Shown in pieces: positions 35,981 through 44,390 of a stretch of 64,000 bases of DNA (its first letter is position 1; each line of letters opens with the position of its first letter). Source of the DNA: Collinsella provencensis (GTDB taxonomy: Bacteria; Actinomycetota; Coriobacteriia; Coriobacteriales; Coriobacteriaceae); contig NZ_LT904908.1 of the NCBI RefSeq assembly GCF_900199705.1, positions 71,426 through 135,425 on the forward strand, written 5' to 3'. A program made the position numbers and the translations under genes. The notes beneath the pieces are model-generated. The model was not told the DNA's origin and made no database searches. It worked only from the letters and a program-made list of their open reading frames with translations.

Positions 35981-37276
35981 ATGAGCAAGGAACTCACCAA
36001 GGAAAAAGTCGTACTCGCGTACTCGGGCGGCCTCGATACGTCTGTCTGCATCAAATGGCTGCAAAATGAGATGAACCTTGACGTCATTGCCATGCTCGGC
36101 AACGTCGGCCAGGAGCATGACGGTCTTGAGAAGATCGCGGAAAAGGCGAAGATGCTCGGCTGCGTCGCCGTCGAGGTCGTGGACATGGTCGACGAGTTCG
36201 CCTCTGAGTACCTCACCTGTGCCATCGCCGCCAACGCCATGTATGAAAATAAGTATCCGCTGCTTTCCGCCCTGTCGCGTCCGCTCATCTCCGCACACTT
36301 GGTGGATGTCGCGCATACGTACGGCGCTGCTTATGTTGCCCACGGTTGCACGGGCAAGGGTAATGACCAGGTGCGCTTTGAGACCTCCATCGCCACGCTC
36401 GACCCATCTCTCAAGGTGATCGCCCCCGTGCGTGAGTGGGACCTCGGTATGCGTCCCGACGAGATCGCATATGCCAAGGCGAACGGCGTCCCGGTGGCGC
36501 AGAGCATCGAGAAGCCCTATTCCATCGACGATAACCTGTGGGGTCGTGCTATCGAAGCGGGTGTGCTCGAGGATCCATGGGCTGAGCCGCCGGCGGACAT
36601 TTGGACCATGACGTGCGATCCGGTTGACGCCCCCAATGAGCCAACCTATGTCGAGGTCGGTTTCAAGGCCGGCGTACCGTGCAGTCTCGACGGCGCCAAG
36701 ATGCCGCTGCCCGCGCTCATCGCTCAGCTCAACGGTATCGCAGGCGAGAATGGGTTCGGCCGTATCGACATGATTGAAAACCGCTACGTGGGCCTCAAGT
36801 CCCGCGAGTGCTATGAGGTTCCAGCTGGTCTCGCTCTCATTCAGGCTCACAAGGCGCTCGAAGACCTGTGCCTGGAGCGCGACGTGCTCCATCACAAACT
36901 CGCCCTTGAGCAGCTTTGGGCCGACCAGGTGTACAACGGTCGCTGGTTCAGCCCGTTCAAACAGGCGCTCGATGCGTTCATGTCCTCTACGCAGCAACAG
37001 CTCACCGGTGCGGTCAAGCTCAAGTTCTACAAGGGCGGCTGCGTGGTGGTGGGTCGTTCCTCTGCCGCAGCGCTCTACGATGCCGCGCTTGCCACCTATG
37101 ACAACGACGACGCCTTCGATCAGAAGGCCGCCAAGGGCTTCATCGACATCCAGGGTCTTTCCCTCAAAACGTGGGCGACCAAGAAGGCGGCACTCGAGGC
37201 CCCTTCGCAAAGCGCCGCTTTCGATGTGGTGGCGGGGACGCAGCCCGTCGCTTATGGCAAGGCGGTCAACTACTAG
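35981..37276 (+). CDS. argG: Argininosuccinate synthase
   Basis: A 431-residue enzyme that joins citrulline and aspartate using ATP. The N-terminal ATP-binding loop is VVLAYSGGLDTSVCIKWL, then VAHGCTGKGNDQVRFE, YSIDDNLWGRAIEAGVLEDP, GRIDMIENRYVGLKSRE and VYNGRWFSPFKQALD. It is about 30 residues longer than many ArgG proteins, with the extra part at the C-terminus. ATG 35981 follows AAAGGACG. It is followed by argH and is likely controlled by the arginine leader upstream. Confidence 0.96.
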   Translation: MSKELTKEKVVLAYSGGLDTSVCIKWLQNEMNLDVIAMLGNVGQEHDGLEKIAEKAKMLGCVAVEVVDMVDEFASEYLTCAIAANAMYENKYPLLSALSRPLISAHLVDVAHTYGAAYVAHGCTGKGNDQVRFETSIATLDPSLKVIAPVREWDLGMRPDEIAYAKANGVPVAQSIEKPYSIDDNLWGRAIEAGVLEDPWAEPPADIWTMTCDPVDAPNEPTYVEVGFKAGVPCSLDGAKMPLPALIAQLNGIAGENGFGRIDMIENRYVGLKSRECYEVPAGLALIQAHKALEDLCLERDVLHHKLALEQLWADQVYNGRWFSPFKQALDAFMSSTQQQLTGAVKLKFYKGGCVVVGRSSAAALYDAALATYDNDDAFDQKAAKGFIDIQGLSLKTWATKKAALEAPSQSAAFDVVAGTQPVAYGKAVNY

Positions 37277-37346
37277 GAACTCTTGATCTGGGCAACTTGC
37301 ATCCCCTGACTCGGTTACGGATGGGATTGCCCAGCGGGAATAACAG

Positions 37347-37374
37347 CGCACGCCTGTTTTGCGGCAGGCGTGCG
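37347..37374 (+). other. Intercistronic hairpin between argG and argH
   Basis: CGCACGCCTG pairs perfectly with CAGGCGTGCG around an 8-base loop. No T-run follows, so it is more likely an RNA-processing or stability element than a terminator. Confidence 0.5.
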
Positions 37375-37430
37375 TTCGGGTGTTGCGCGGCCTCGCGATA
37401 GGGGCAGCGCAGGTGAGAGGAGCAATGCAC

Positions 37431-38858
37431 ATGGCGCTTTGGGGCGGACGATTCGAGGGAACGGTCGCGACTTCCACACAAGAGTTTGGCGCGTCGCTGC
37501 CGGTTGACAAGTACCTGTATAAGCAGGATATCGCGGCGTCGAAGGCACATGCCGCGATGCTTGCCAAGCAGCGGATCATCAGCCTCGAGGACGCTGAGGC
37601 CATCACGGCGGGGCTCTCCGCCATCGAGGCGGATATCGAGGCCGGCTCGTTCGCGTTCGACATCAACGACGAGGACATCCATATGGCGGTGGAGTCCGAG
37701 CTCACGCGTCGCATCGGCGAGGCGGGAAAGCGCCTGCATACGGGGCGTTCGCGCAACGATCAGGTGGCAACCGATACGCGCCTTGCCGCCAAGGCGCTTG
37801 CCAAGCAGCTGATGGAAGCGAACCTGCAGCTCCGCCATACATTGGTGGATGTGGCGAACGCTCACCCCAAGGCGGTGTTTCCCGGTATGACGCACCTGCA
37901 GCATGCGCAGCCGGTGCTCTTCTCCCATCATCTGCTGGTGTATTACTGGATGTTCACGCGCGATTTCAAGCGCCTGCTCGCGGCGTTCCAGGCGGCCGAC
38001 GCCAGTCCGCTCGGCGCGGCGGCGCTTGCGGGGACCTCGTATCCGCTCGACCGTGTGGCATCTGCTTACGCCATGGGTTTTACGCAGGTGATTCCCAATT
38101 CGCTCGACGCGGTGAGTGACCGAGATTTCCTGCTCGACCTGCATTATGCATGCAGCACCATGGCTCTGCACCTTTCGCGTCTGTCCGAGGAAATCGTGCT
38201 GTGGAGTACCACGGAATTCGGCTTTATCACGCTTTCGGACGAGTTTTCCACGGGCTCATCCATCATGCCCCAGAAAAAGAACCCCGATTTCGCCGAGCTC
38301 ATTCGCGGTAAGACGGGTCGTGTGTATGGCAACTTGCTGCAGCTGTTCGTTACATGCAAGGGTTTGCCGTTGGCGTACAACAAAGATCTGCAGGAGGACA
38401 AGGAGGGCGCACTCGATTCTGCCCGTACGCTGCTGCAGAGCCTCGAGGTGATGGCGGGGATGATAAAAACGATGACCGTGAACACGGATGCCATGCGTGT
38501 GGCGTGCAACAAGGGGCATTTGGCGGCGACCGATGTGGCGGATTACCTCGTCAAGCATGGCATGGCGTTTCGTGAGGCCCATGCGATCGTGGGCGGTCTT
38601 GTGCTCGAATGCGAGCATCGCGGATGCCAACTCGATGAGTTGCCGTTTGAAGTGTTCCAGGAGGCGAGCCCGCTATTTGGCAAGGACATCGCAAACGCGC
38701 TCGATATCAAAGCCGTTGTCTCGGCTCGTTTTACCGAAGGCGGTACGGCTCCTGCGGCAGTGAGGGAGCAGATGAAGCTCGTGTGCTCATCGCTCGTTGC
38801 CGACGAGGCGGCGCTGATGGGCCTTTCGCCGGTGATTGAGATGGGAAACCTGAGCTGA
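37431..38858 (+). CDS. argH: Argininosuccinate lyase
   Basis: A 475-residue member of the fumarase/aspartase superfamily that splits argininosuccinate into arginine and fumarate. The N-terminus MALWGGRFEG, DIHMAVESELTRRIGEAGKR, LHTGRSRNDQVATDTRL, FPGMTHLQHAQPVLFSHHLL and the signature loop GSSIMPQKKNPDFAELIRGK are all present; the catalytic Ser lies in that loop. ATG 37431 is preferred over 37425 because GAGGAG is then eight bases away. It completes the two last steps of arginine synthesis with argG. Confidence 0.96.
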   Translation: MALWGGRFEGTVATSTQEFGASLPVDKYLYKQDIAASKAHAAMLAKQRIISLEDAEAITAGLSAIEADIEAGSFAFDINDEDIHMAVESELTRRIGEAGKRLHTGRSRNDQVATDTRLAAKALAKQLMEANLQLRHTLVDVANAHPKAVFPGMTHLQHAQPVLFSHHLLVYYWMFTRDFKRLLAAFQAADASPLGAAALAGTSYPLDRVASAYAMGFTQVIPNSLDAVSDRDFLLDLHYACSTMALHLSRLSEEIVLWSTTEFGFITLSDEFSTGSSIMPQKKNPDFAELIRGKTGRVYGNLLQLFVTCKGLPLAYNKDLQEDKEGALDSARTLLQSLEVMAGMIKTMTVNTDAMRVACNKGHLAATDVADYLVKHGMAFREAHAIVGGLVLECEHRGCQLDELPFEVFQEASPLFGKDIANALDIKAVVSARFTEGGTAPAAVREQMKLVCSSLVADEAALMGLSPVIEMGNLS

Positions 38859-39045
38859 GCCCACTCATATTGTGTGCGGGCGGTGAATGTTCCGAGGTGA
38901 TACTTTGGGATCGAGCCGCCCCTCCCTTGTACGTGGACCGTTTGCGGAGAGGCCCGTTCACGCGGTGTCGCTTCCGCCACAGGTACGATACGATGCCATG
39001 GTGCCATTGCGCCTATGCCAACAACTACGACAAGGGAGAATTATC

Positions 39046-39459
39046 ATGGCTAATTTCGAAAAGACCTTCATCATGATCAAACCCGACGCGGTTCGTGATC
39101 GCAAGAGCGGCCTCATCATCGACCGTATCGAGCGCTGCGGCCTTACCATCGAGCGCATGGAGAAGTGCGAGCTCAATACCGAGCTCGTGGAGCAGCACTA
39201 CGCCCACCTGGCCGATAAGCCCTTCTTCGGCGATTTGGTCTCGTTCATGACGAGCGGCCCCGTCATCAAGATGATCGTTTCCGGCCTCGACGCCGTTGCC
39301 AAGATGCGCACCCTGATGGGCGCCACCAACCCGCTCGACGCCGCCCCCGGAACCATCCGCGGCGACTTCGCGCACGACGTGAACGAGAATGTGATTCACG
39401 GCTCCGACTGCCTTGATAACGCCCAGATTGAGATTGAGCGTTTCTTTGGGCAGGCGTAA
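39046..39459 (+). CDS. ndk: Nucleoside diphosphate kinase
   Basis: A 137-residue NDK. FIMIKPDAVRD near the N-terminus, MGATNPLDAAPGTIRGDF and the phospho-acceptor His in NVIHGSDC are the family hallmarks. It equalises nucleoside triphosphate pools by transferring phosphate from ATP. ATG 39046 follows AAGGGAG. The next gene starts two bases after its stop codon. Confidence 0.97.
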   Translation: MANFEKTFIMIKPDAVRDRKSGLIIDRIERCGLTIERMEKCELNTELVEQHYAHLADKPFFGDLVSFMTSGPVIKMIVSGLDAVAKMRTLMGATNPLDAAPGTIRGDFAHDVNENVIHGSDCLDNAQIEIERFFGQA

Positions 39460-39461
39460 CG

Positions 39462-40826
39462 ATGTTGACTGAACGTGATCAGGCCCTGTGTGACCTGCTT
39501 AACGGCGAGCTTATCTGCGCGCTCGGCTGCACGGAACCCATTGCCGTTGCATATGCGGCGGCCCTCGCTCGTTTGGTACTCGGGTGCGAGCCGGAGTCGC
39601 TCGAGGTCGGTTGTTCGGGCAATATCATCAAAAACGTCAAAAGCGTGACCGTTCCCAATTCCGAGGGCATGCGCGGTGTTGAAGCCGCAGCGGTCCTCGG
39701 TGCGGTGGGCGGTAACGCCGCCGCCTCGCTTGAGGTCCTCGAGGGCATTACCGATGCGGATCGTGCTCGTACGCGTGAGCTTCTTGCTCAAAAAGGCTAC
39801 TGCGACGTGTCGCTGGTCGAGGGCGTTCCCAACCTGTATATCGAGGTCAAGGCCCATGCCTTGGGTCACGTGTCGGAGGTTGCGATCTCCGAGCATCATA
39901 CCAACGTCGTGCGTTGCACGCGCGATGGCGTCGCTGCGCAGCAGCTGTGCCCCGCGGCTCGCGGCGGAAGCGTAGAGGACACTTGCAGCGGTACCTGCGC
40001 GCTCATGACCGCGCTGAATTCCGCGGGCGAGAACGATGTGGCTACCAAGCCGGCTGCCCCTGTACCGGGACTTTCGCTTGACGTTATCCTCGATTTTGCC
40101 GAGACCGGTGACATCGAAGCCGCCCGCGAGGCGTTGGAGCGTCAGATCAAGCTCAACACGGAGATCTCCGAGGAAGGTCTTGCCAATGCGTGGGGCGCTG
40201 AGGTGGGACGTACTCTGCTTGCCACACGTGGTGAAGATCTCGCGAGTCGCGCCCGTGCCCGTGCAGCTGCCGGTTCGGATGCGCGCATGAGCGGTTGCGC
40301 TTTGCCGGTTGTGATTGTGTGCGGGTCGGGCAACCAGGGCATTACCTGCGCGCTGCCCGTGGCGACATATGCTTCCGACCTTGGTATCGAGGGTGAGCAG
40401 CTACTGCGTGCCGTTGCGCTTGCCGACCTCGTCGCCGTTCACGTGAAGAGTTACATCGGCGCGCTTTCCGCTTTTTGTGGCGTGGTTTGCGCTGCATGCG
40501 GTGCGGCTGCCGCTATCACGTGGATGCGCGGCGGCACGCGTGCGCAAATCGGCGCGACGGTGGTGAACACACTCGGCAACGTGGGCGGTATCGTGTGCGA
40601 CGGTGCCAAGGCGAGCTGCGCGGCGAAGATTTCCGCTGCCGTCGATGCCGGCATTTTGGCAAGCGATATGGCCTTGGCTGGTCGCGGCTTCCGTGCCGGC
40701 GAGGGCGTGGTTCAGGAGACGGTTGAAGAGACGATCGCCGCCATGGGCTACGTGGGCCGTGTTGGCATGAAAGACACGGATGTCGAGATCTTGAACATCA
40801 TGATCGGCAAGACCGAGTTGAACTAG
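39462..40826 (+). CDS. UPF0597/CyuA-type L-cysteine desulfidase
   Basis: A 454-residue cytoplasmic protein of the YhaM/CyuA family (related to the L-serine dehydratase alpha chain). The N-terminal CALGCTEPIAVAYAAALAR and VGCSGNIIKNVKSVTVPN are signatures; other Cys residues in VCGSGNQGITCALPV and CDGAKASCAAKIS are candidates for the iron-sulfur cluster ligands. Characterised relatives degrade L-cysteine to pyruvate, sulfide and ammonia. ATG 39462 is two bases after ndk and its ribosome-binding site is weak, so it is probably translated by coupling. Confidence 0.85.
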   Translation: MLTERDQALCDLLNGELICALGCTEPIAVAYAAALARLVLGCEPESLEVGCSGNIIKNVKSVTVPNSEGMRGVEAAAVLGAVGGNAAASLEVLEGITDADRARTRELLAQKGYCDVSLVEGVPNLYIEVKAHALGHVSEVAISEHHTNVVRCTRDGVAAQQLCPAARGGSVEDTCSGTCALMTALNSAGENDVATKPAAPVPGLSLDVILDFAETGDIEAAREALERQIKLNTEISEEGLANAWGAEVGRTLLATRGEDLASRARARAAAGSDARMSGCALPVVIVCGSGNQGITCALPVATYASDLGIEGEQLLRAVALADLVAVHVKSYIGALSAFCGVVCAACGAAAAITWMRGGTRAQIGATVVNTLGNVGGIVCDGAKASCAAKISAAVDAGILASDMALAGRGFRAGEGVVQETVEETIAAMGYVGRVGMKDTDVEILNIMIGKTELN

Positions 40827-40872
40827 CGGTTTTAACCTGGGTTATCGCCCGGGATAAAGCAAGCGATTTTAC

Positions 40873-40903
40873 GGCGGCGCGTTCACGTGGGCGTGCCGCT
40901 TTT
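40873..40903 (+). terminator. Terminator after the cysteine desulfidase gene
   Basis: GGCGGCGCGT can pair with GCGTGCCGCT (three G-T pairs) around an 8-base loop, followed by TTTA. It overlaps by two bases the end of the convergent HAD gene. Confidence 0.55.
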
Positions 40904-41666
40904 ACGTTTCGCGGTTCGCCTTCGATTGCATATGGAAGCGCTCTTCGATTTCGTTGAAATTCGCCGCAAAATCCGCCATCGACCCGCACCAAAGTGCACG
41001 TTTGGGTGCGCCTGCGCCGACGTATGCGGTTTGCAGGCCAAAGCTGGCAGCGGGGAAGTCGCGCTTGGGATCGTTGCCCACCATAAGCGTTTCCTCGGGA
41101 GCAAGACCCAATTTGTCCAGCGCTTCGCGGTAATAGCCCGCATCCGGCTTGCAGCGGGTGGAGTTCTCCCATGTGGTCACCAGCTCAAAAGGCATATCGA
41201 GCATGTCACCCCACGCCATGCGGCATTCGATGCATGCACGTGAGAAGCTCGGGTTGGTGAGCAACGCGATGCGATAGCCATGGTCGAGCACCGTTTCAAC
41301 CGCCTTTTGTGCACCTTCGCGCGGACGCGCGCTGACCACGCGGTCGTTTTTGCGGGGAAGGATTTCGCGCTCGTAAAAATCAAGCGCATCGAGAACGGCA
41401 GGATCCGAATAGGGGAGTCCACAGCGCGTCTCAAGCGCATCGAAGAAATAACGGAAATTCGTACGGGTATCGCCCTCGTCGCGCTCCGCGTTATTGAGAT
41501 CGAGCATCGCACTGGCGTAGGCGCTGAACAGCGTAAACGTGCGTTTGCGGGAAATCTTTGCAAGCAAGTCCGCTTCATCCATGGCATACATGGCGATGAA
41601 GGCGCTCAGATTGATGCTGAGCAGGGTATCGTCCATATCGAACACGACTGCCTTCAAATCTGCCAT
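40902..41666 (-). CDS. HAD-superfamily hydrolase
   Basis: A 254-residue HAD protein with a helical (type I) cap. AVVFDMDDTLLSI holds the two catalytic Asp, ALLTNPSF is motif II, the Lys lies in STRCKPDAGYY, and MVGNDPKRDFPAA is motif IV. ATG 41666 follows GGAGGCG. Substrate unknown; small phosphometabolites are usual for this group. Convergent with the desulfidase gene. Confidence 0.85.
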   Translation of the reverse strand: MADLKAVVFDMDDTLLSINLSAFIAMYAMDEADLLAKISRKRTFTLFSAYASAMLDLNNAERDEGDTRTNFRYFFDALETRCGLPYSDPAVLDALDFYEREILPRKNDRVVSARPREGAQKAVETVLDHGYRIALLTNPSFSRACIECRMAWGDMLDMPFELVTTWENSTRCKPDAGYYREALDKLGLAPEETLMVGNDPKRDFPAASFGLQTAYVGAGAPKRALWCGSMADFAANFNEIEERFHMQSKANRET

Positions 41667-41929
41667 GAGCGCCTCCTTCCAAATACAAACGCAGGCTACG
41701 TATCACGTGTTGTACCCAAGTATGGCAGCTTTGGTCCCAAGAAAAAATGAAGAAGCCCTTATATCTCGATTACAAAATGCCATTTTCCGCACTCGTCGAG
41801 TCGCGAATCATCGTGAGATTCACCTGCACATGACGACATGCACGTGATTGCGATGGTCCAAAGGGTTGTTACTCGCGTGTACGATGGCTGGAAAAATTAG
41901 GCCGCTCGCACAAAAATGCCGCTTTATCC

Positions 41930-41958
41930 TTGCAATTTGCAGCGTTTCCCCGTAGTCT
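41930..41958 (+). promoter_or_regulatory. Candidate rpsA promoter
   Basis: TTGCAA (41930-41935) and TAGTCT (41953-41958) with a 17-base spacer. The transcript would carry a leader of about 145 bases in which GGCCCCCGA (41999-42007) can pair with TCGGGGCC (42079-42086). The rest of the 41667-42110 gap shows no gene. Confidence 0.4.
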
Positions 41959-42110
41959 ATTCAAACGTGATTGCGTCCGCGTCACGATAGTATCTGTCGG
42001 CCCCCGAGATTGTGCCAAACGGTGCACGCGTTCTACGGGCACATGCCCGCCGTTCGCAACCATCTGCAGGTCAGGTAATCGGGGCCCCGTAGTTCGAAAG
42101 GGGTCCACCT

Positions 42111-43289
42111 TTGAGTGAGATTCAGAACTCGTCCATTTTCTCCCTCGACGACGTCGATACGGAGGAGATGAACAACCTCATCGACAATTCCATTACCGAT
42201 TTCGATGAGGGTGACCTGGTTAATGGCACCATTGTGAAGATCGAGCGCGACGAGGTTCTCGTTGACATCGGCTTCAAGTCCGAGGGCGTCATTCCCGTCC
42301 GCGAGCTGTCCATCCGCAAGGACGCCAACCCCGCTGACCTCGTCAATGTTGGCGATGCCATCGAGGCCCTCGTCCTTCAGAAGGAGGACAAGGACGGCCG
42401 TCTGGTGCTTTCCAAGAAGCGCGCCGAGTACGAGCGTGCCTGGAACCGCATCGAGGAGAAGTTCAACGCCGGCGAGAACGTCGAGGGCGAGGTTATCGAG
42501 GTCGTCAAGGGTGGTCTTATCCTCGACATCGGCCTGCGCGGCTTCCTGCCCGCCTCCCTCGTTGACCTGCGCCGCGTGAAGGACCTCGCTTCCTACATGG
42601 GCACCCGCATCGAGGCTCGCGTCATCGAGATGGACCGCAACCGCAACAACGTCGTGCTTTCCCGCCGCGTTGTGCTCGAGGAGTCCCGCAAGGCCGAGCG
42701 CTCCGAGATTCTTGCCAAGCTCAAGAGCGGCATGCGTCTCAAGGGCACCGTTTCCTCCATCGTGGACTTCGGTGCGTTCGTGGATCTGGGCGGCATCGAC
42801 GGCCTCATCCATATCTCCGAGCTCTCTTGGAACCACGTCAATCACCCCTCCGAGGTCGTCAAGGTCGGCCAGGAGGTCGAGGTCGAGGTTCTCGACGTCG
42901 ATCTGAACCGCGAGCGCATCTCCCTTGGTCTCAAGCAGACCACCGAGGATCCGTGGCGCGCGCTGGTCAAGAAGTACCCCGTTGGCGCTATTGTCGAGGG
43001 TACCGTTACCAAGCTCGTCCCGTTCGGCGCGTTCGTCGACCTTGGTGACGGCATCGAGGGCCTCGTGCATATCTCCGAGATGGCCAACAAGCACGTCGAC
43101 CAGCCTGCCCAGGTCACCGCTGTGGGCGCCAAGGTCCAGGTCAAGGTCATGGAGATCGACCTCGACCGTCGTCGTATCTCCCTGTCCATGAAGTCCGCTG
43201 CCGAGACCCTCGGCATCGAGATCGAGGTCACCCCGCTCGAGGGTGAGGCCGAGGCTGAGGAGAAGGCCGAGGAGGCTGACGCCGAGTAA
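42111..43289 (+). CDS. rpsA: 30S ribosomal protein S1
   Basis: A 392-residue S1 with four S1 RNA-binding OB domains. Their openings are visible at GDLVNGTIVKIERDEVLVD, GENVEGEVIEVVKGGLILDI, GMRLKGTVSSIVDFGAFVDL and GAIVEGTVTKLVPFGAFVDL. It helps messenger RNAs bind the 30S subunit. The start is TTG 42111, with AAGGGG seven bases upstream. The short four-domain form is usual in Actinomycetota and Firmicutes. A strong terminator follows at 43319-43354. Confidence 0.95.
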   Translation: MSEIQNSSIFSLDDVDTEEMNNLIDNSITDFDEGDLVNGTIVKIERDEVLVDIGFKSEGVIPVRELSIRKDANPADLVNVGDAIEALVLQKEDKDGRLVLSKKRAEYERAWNRIEEKFNAGENVEGEVIEVVKGGLILDIGLRGFLPASLVDLRRVKDLASYMGTRIEARVIEMDRNRNNVVLSRRVVLEESRKAERSEILAKLKSGMRLKGTVSSIVDFGAFVDLGGIDGLIHISELSWNHVNHPSEVVKVGQEVEVEVLDVDLNRERISLGLKQTTEDPWRALVKKYPVGAIVEGTVTKLVPFGAFVDLGDGIEGLVHISEMANKHVDQPAQVTAVGAKVQVKVMEIDLDRRRISLSMKSAAETLGIEIEVTPLEGEAEAEEKAEEADAE

Positions 43290-43318
43290 CGCGGCTTTGC
43301 GTTTTAACTCGCACCTTT

Positions 43319-43354
43319 ACGCCCCTGTCGCAAATAACGCGATAGGGGCGTTTT
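43319..43354 (+). terminator. Terminator after rpsA
   Basis: ACGCCCCTGTCGC pairs with GCGATAGGGGCGT (one mismatch or bulge) across a 6-7 base loop and is followed by TTTTC. Confidence 0.85.
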
Positions 43355-43381
43355 CATATCATTCAAGCGTTGGGAGAATTC

Positions 43382-44086
43382 GTGTCGCAACTTGCGTCTG
43401 CGTCGCATGACATTGCCGACTACCCTGTGGTGTTATTTGATTTTGATGGCACGGTGGCTGATACCGTTCCGGCGATTTTACGCGTGGCAACTGAGACCCT
43501 TGCGCGTCATGGTATCAGCGTTCCGCGTGAGCGCATGCTGCTCATGGTTGGTCCGCCGCTGGAAGAGGGGTTCAAGCTCATTAGCGGTGTATCAGAGGAG
43601 GATGCCATCGCGTTTGCAGCTGAGTATCGCAAACTGTTCGATGAAATCCTTGAACCTGCAGACTATCCCGTGATGCCGGGGATCGTCGAGCTACTTGATG
43701 CATTGAATGCCAAGGGTAAGCGCCTCGCTATCGCAACTTCACGTATTGAAGCGGTAACCTGCCGCATGGCCGAGTGCCTGGGTCTGGATCAATTCGAGGC
43801 GATTGCCGGTCGCGTCATCGGTACGCGCTATTCAAAGACTGAGTCGATTCAAGCCGCTCTCGATATGCTGGGTGTCGACGCATCTCAAGCCATAATGGTT
43901 GGTGACCGATTCTACGATGTAGAGGGGGCCGCCGCTTTGGGAATTCCCTGCGTAGGAGTGTATACGGGGGCGGCTGCCCAAGGCGAGCTGGAACAGGCGG
44001 GTGCGTTGGCAACAGTGCATGGCACCGAGGAGCTTGCCACGTTGTTTGGTGTTTCGCAAGCTGACAGCCGAGATATGGCTGGATGA
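43382..44086 (+). CDS. HAD hydrolase, phosphoglycolate-phosphatase-like
   Basis: A 234-residue protein with VVLFDFDGTVADTVPAI (nucleophile), LAIATSRIE (motif II), the Lys in GTRYSKTESI and MVGDRFYDVEGAAALGIP (motif IV). The four-helix cap and length match Gph/PpaX enzymes, which act on phosphoglycolate or pyrophosphate. GTG 43382 follows GGGAG. A single gene with a hairpin element after it. Confidence 0.85.
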   Translation: MSQLASASHDIADYPVVLFDFDGTVADTVPAILRVATETLARHGISVPRERMLLMVGPPLEEGFKLISGVSEEDAIAFAAEYRKLFDEILEPADYPVMPGIVELLDALNAKGKRLAIATSRIEAVTCRMAECLGLDQFEAIAGRVIGTRYSKTESIQAALDMLGVDASQAIMVGDRFYDVEGAAALGIPCVGVYTGAAAQGELEQAGALATVHGTEELATLFGVSQADSRDMAG

Positions 44087-44147
44087 ATGACTGAGGAACT
44101 TGACGCTTTATTTGGCGCTGCACGCGCGGAATGGCATTCTATCACGT

Positions 44148-44268
44148 GAATTCGGTTCAATTATCTTGTTAGTCTGAGTAGAGCGGGTACATAGACTCGC
44201 ATCAACTGGGGTTTTGTTGCAAGAAAACGGGTGTCTACTACCCCCTCCCAAAAAATTGAACCGAATTC
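44148..44268. repeat. MITE-like inverted-repeat element
   Basis: GAATTCGGTTCAATT (44148-44162) is repeated perfectly in inverted form as AATTGAACCGAATTC (44254-44268). The 91 bases between hold no ORF. The only other content of the 44087-44390 gap is the dipeptidase leader. No clear target duplication is visible, so a regulatory stem is an alternative. Confidence 0.55.
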
Positions 44269-44390
44269 GAATAGTTTACGGAGTGCCGTATACTGCTGAT
44301 GGGGGTTCTTTAGCAGATATCCTGCATGTGAAGGTATGTCTAACGGTATGCTAAACAGATGTGAATCGATTTGTGCGAAAGGGGCAATCG

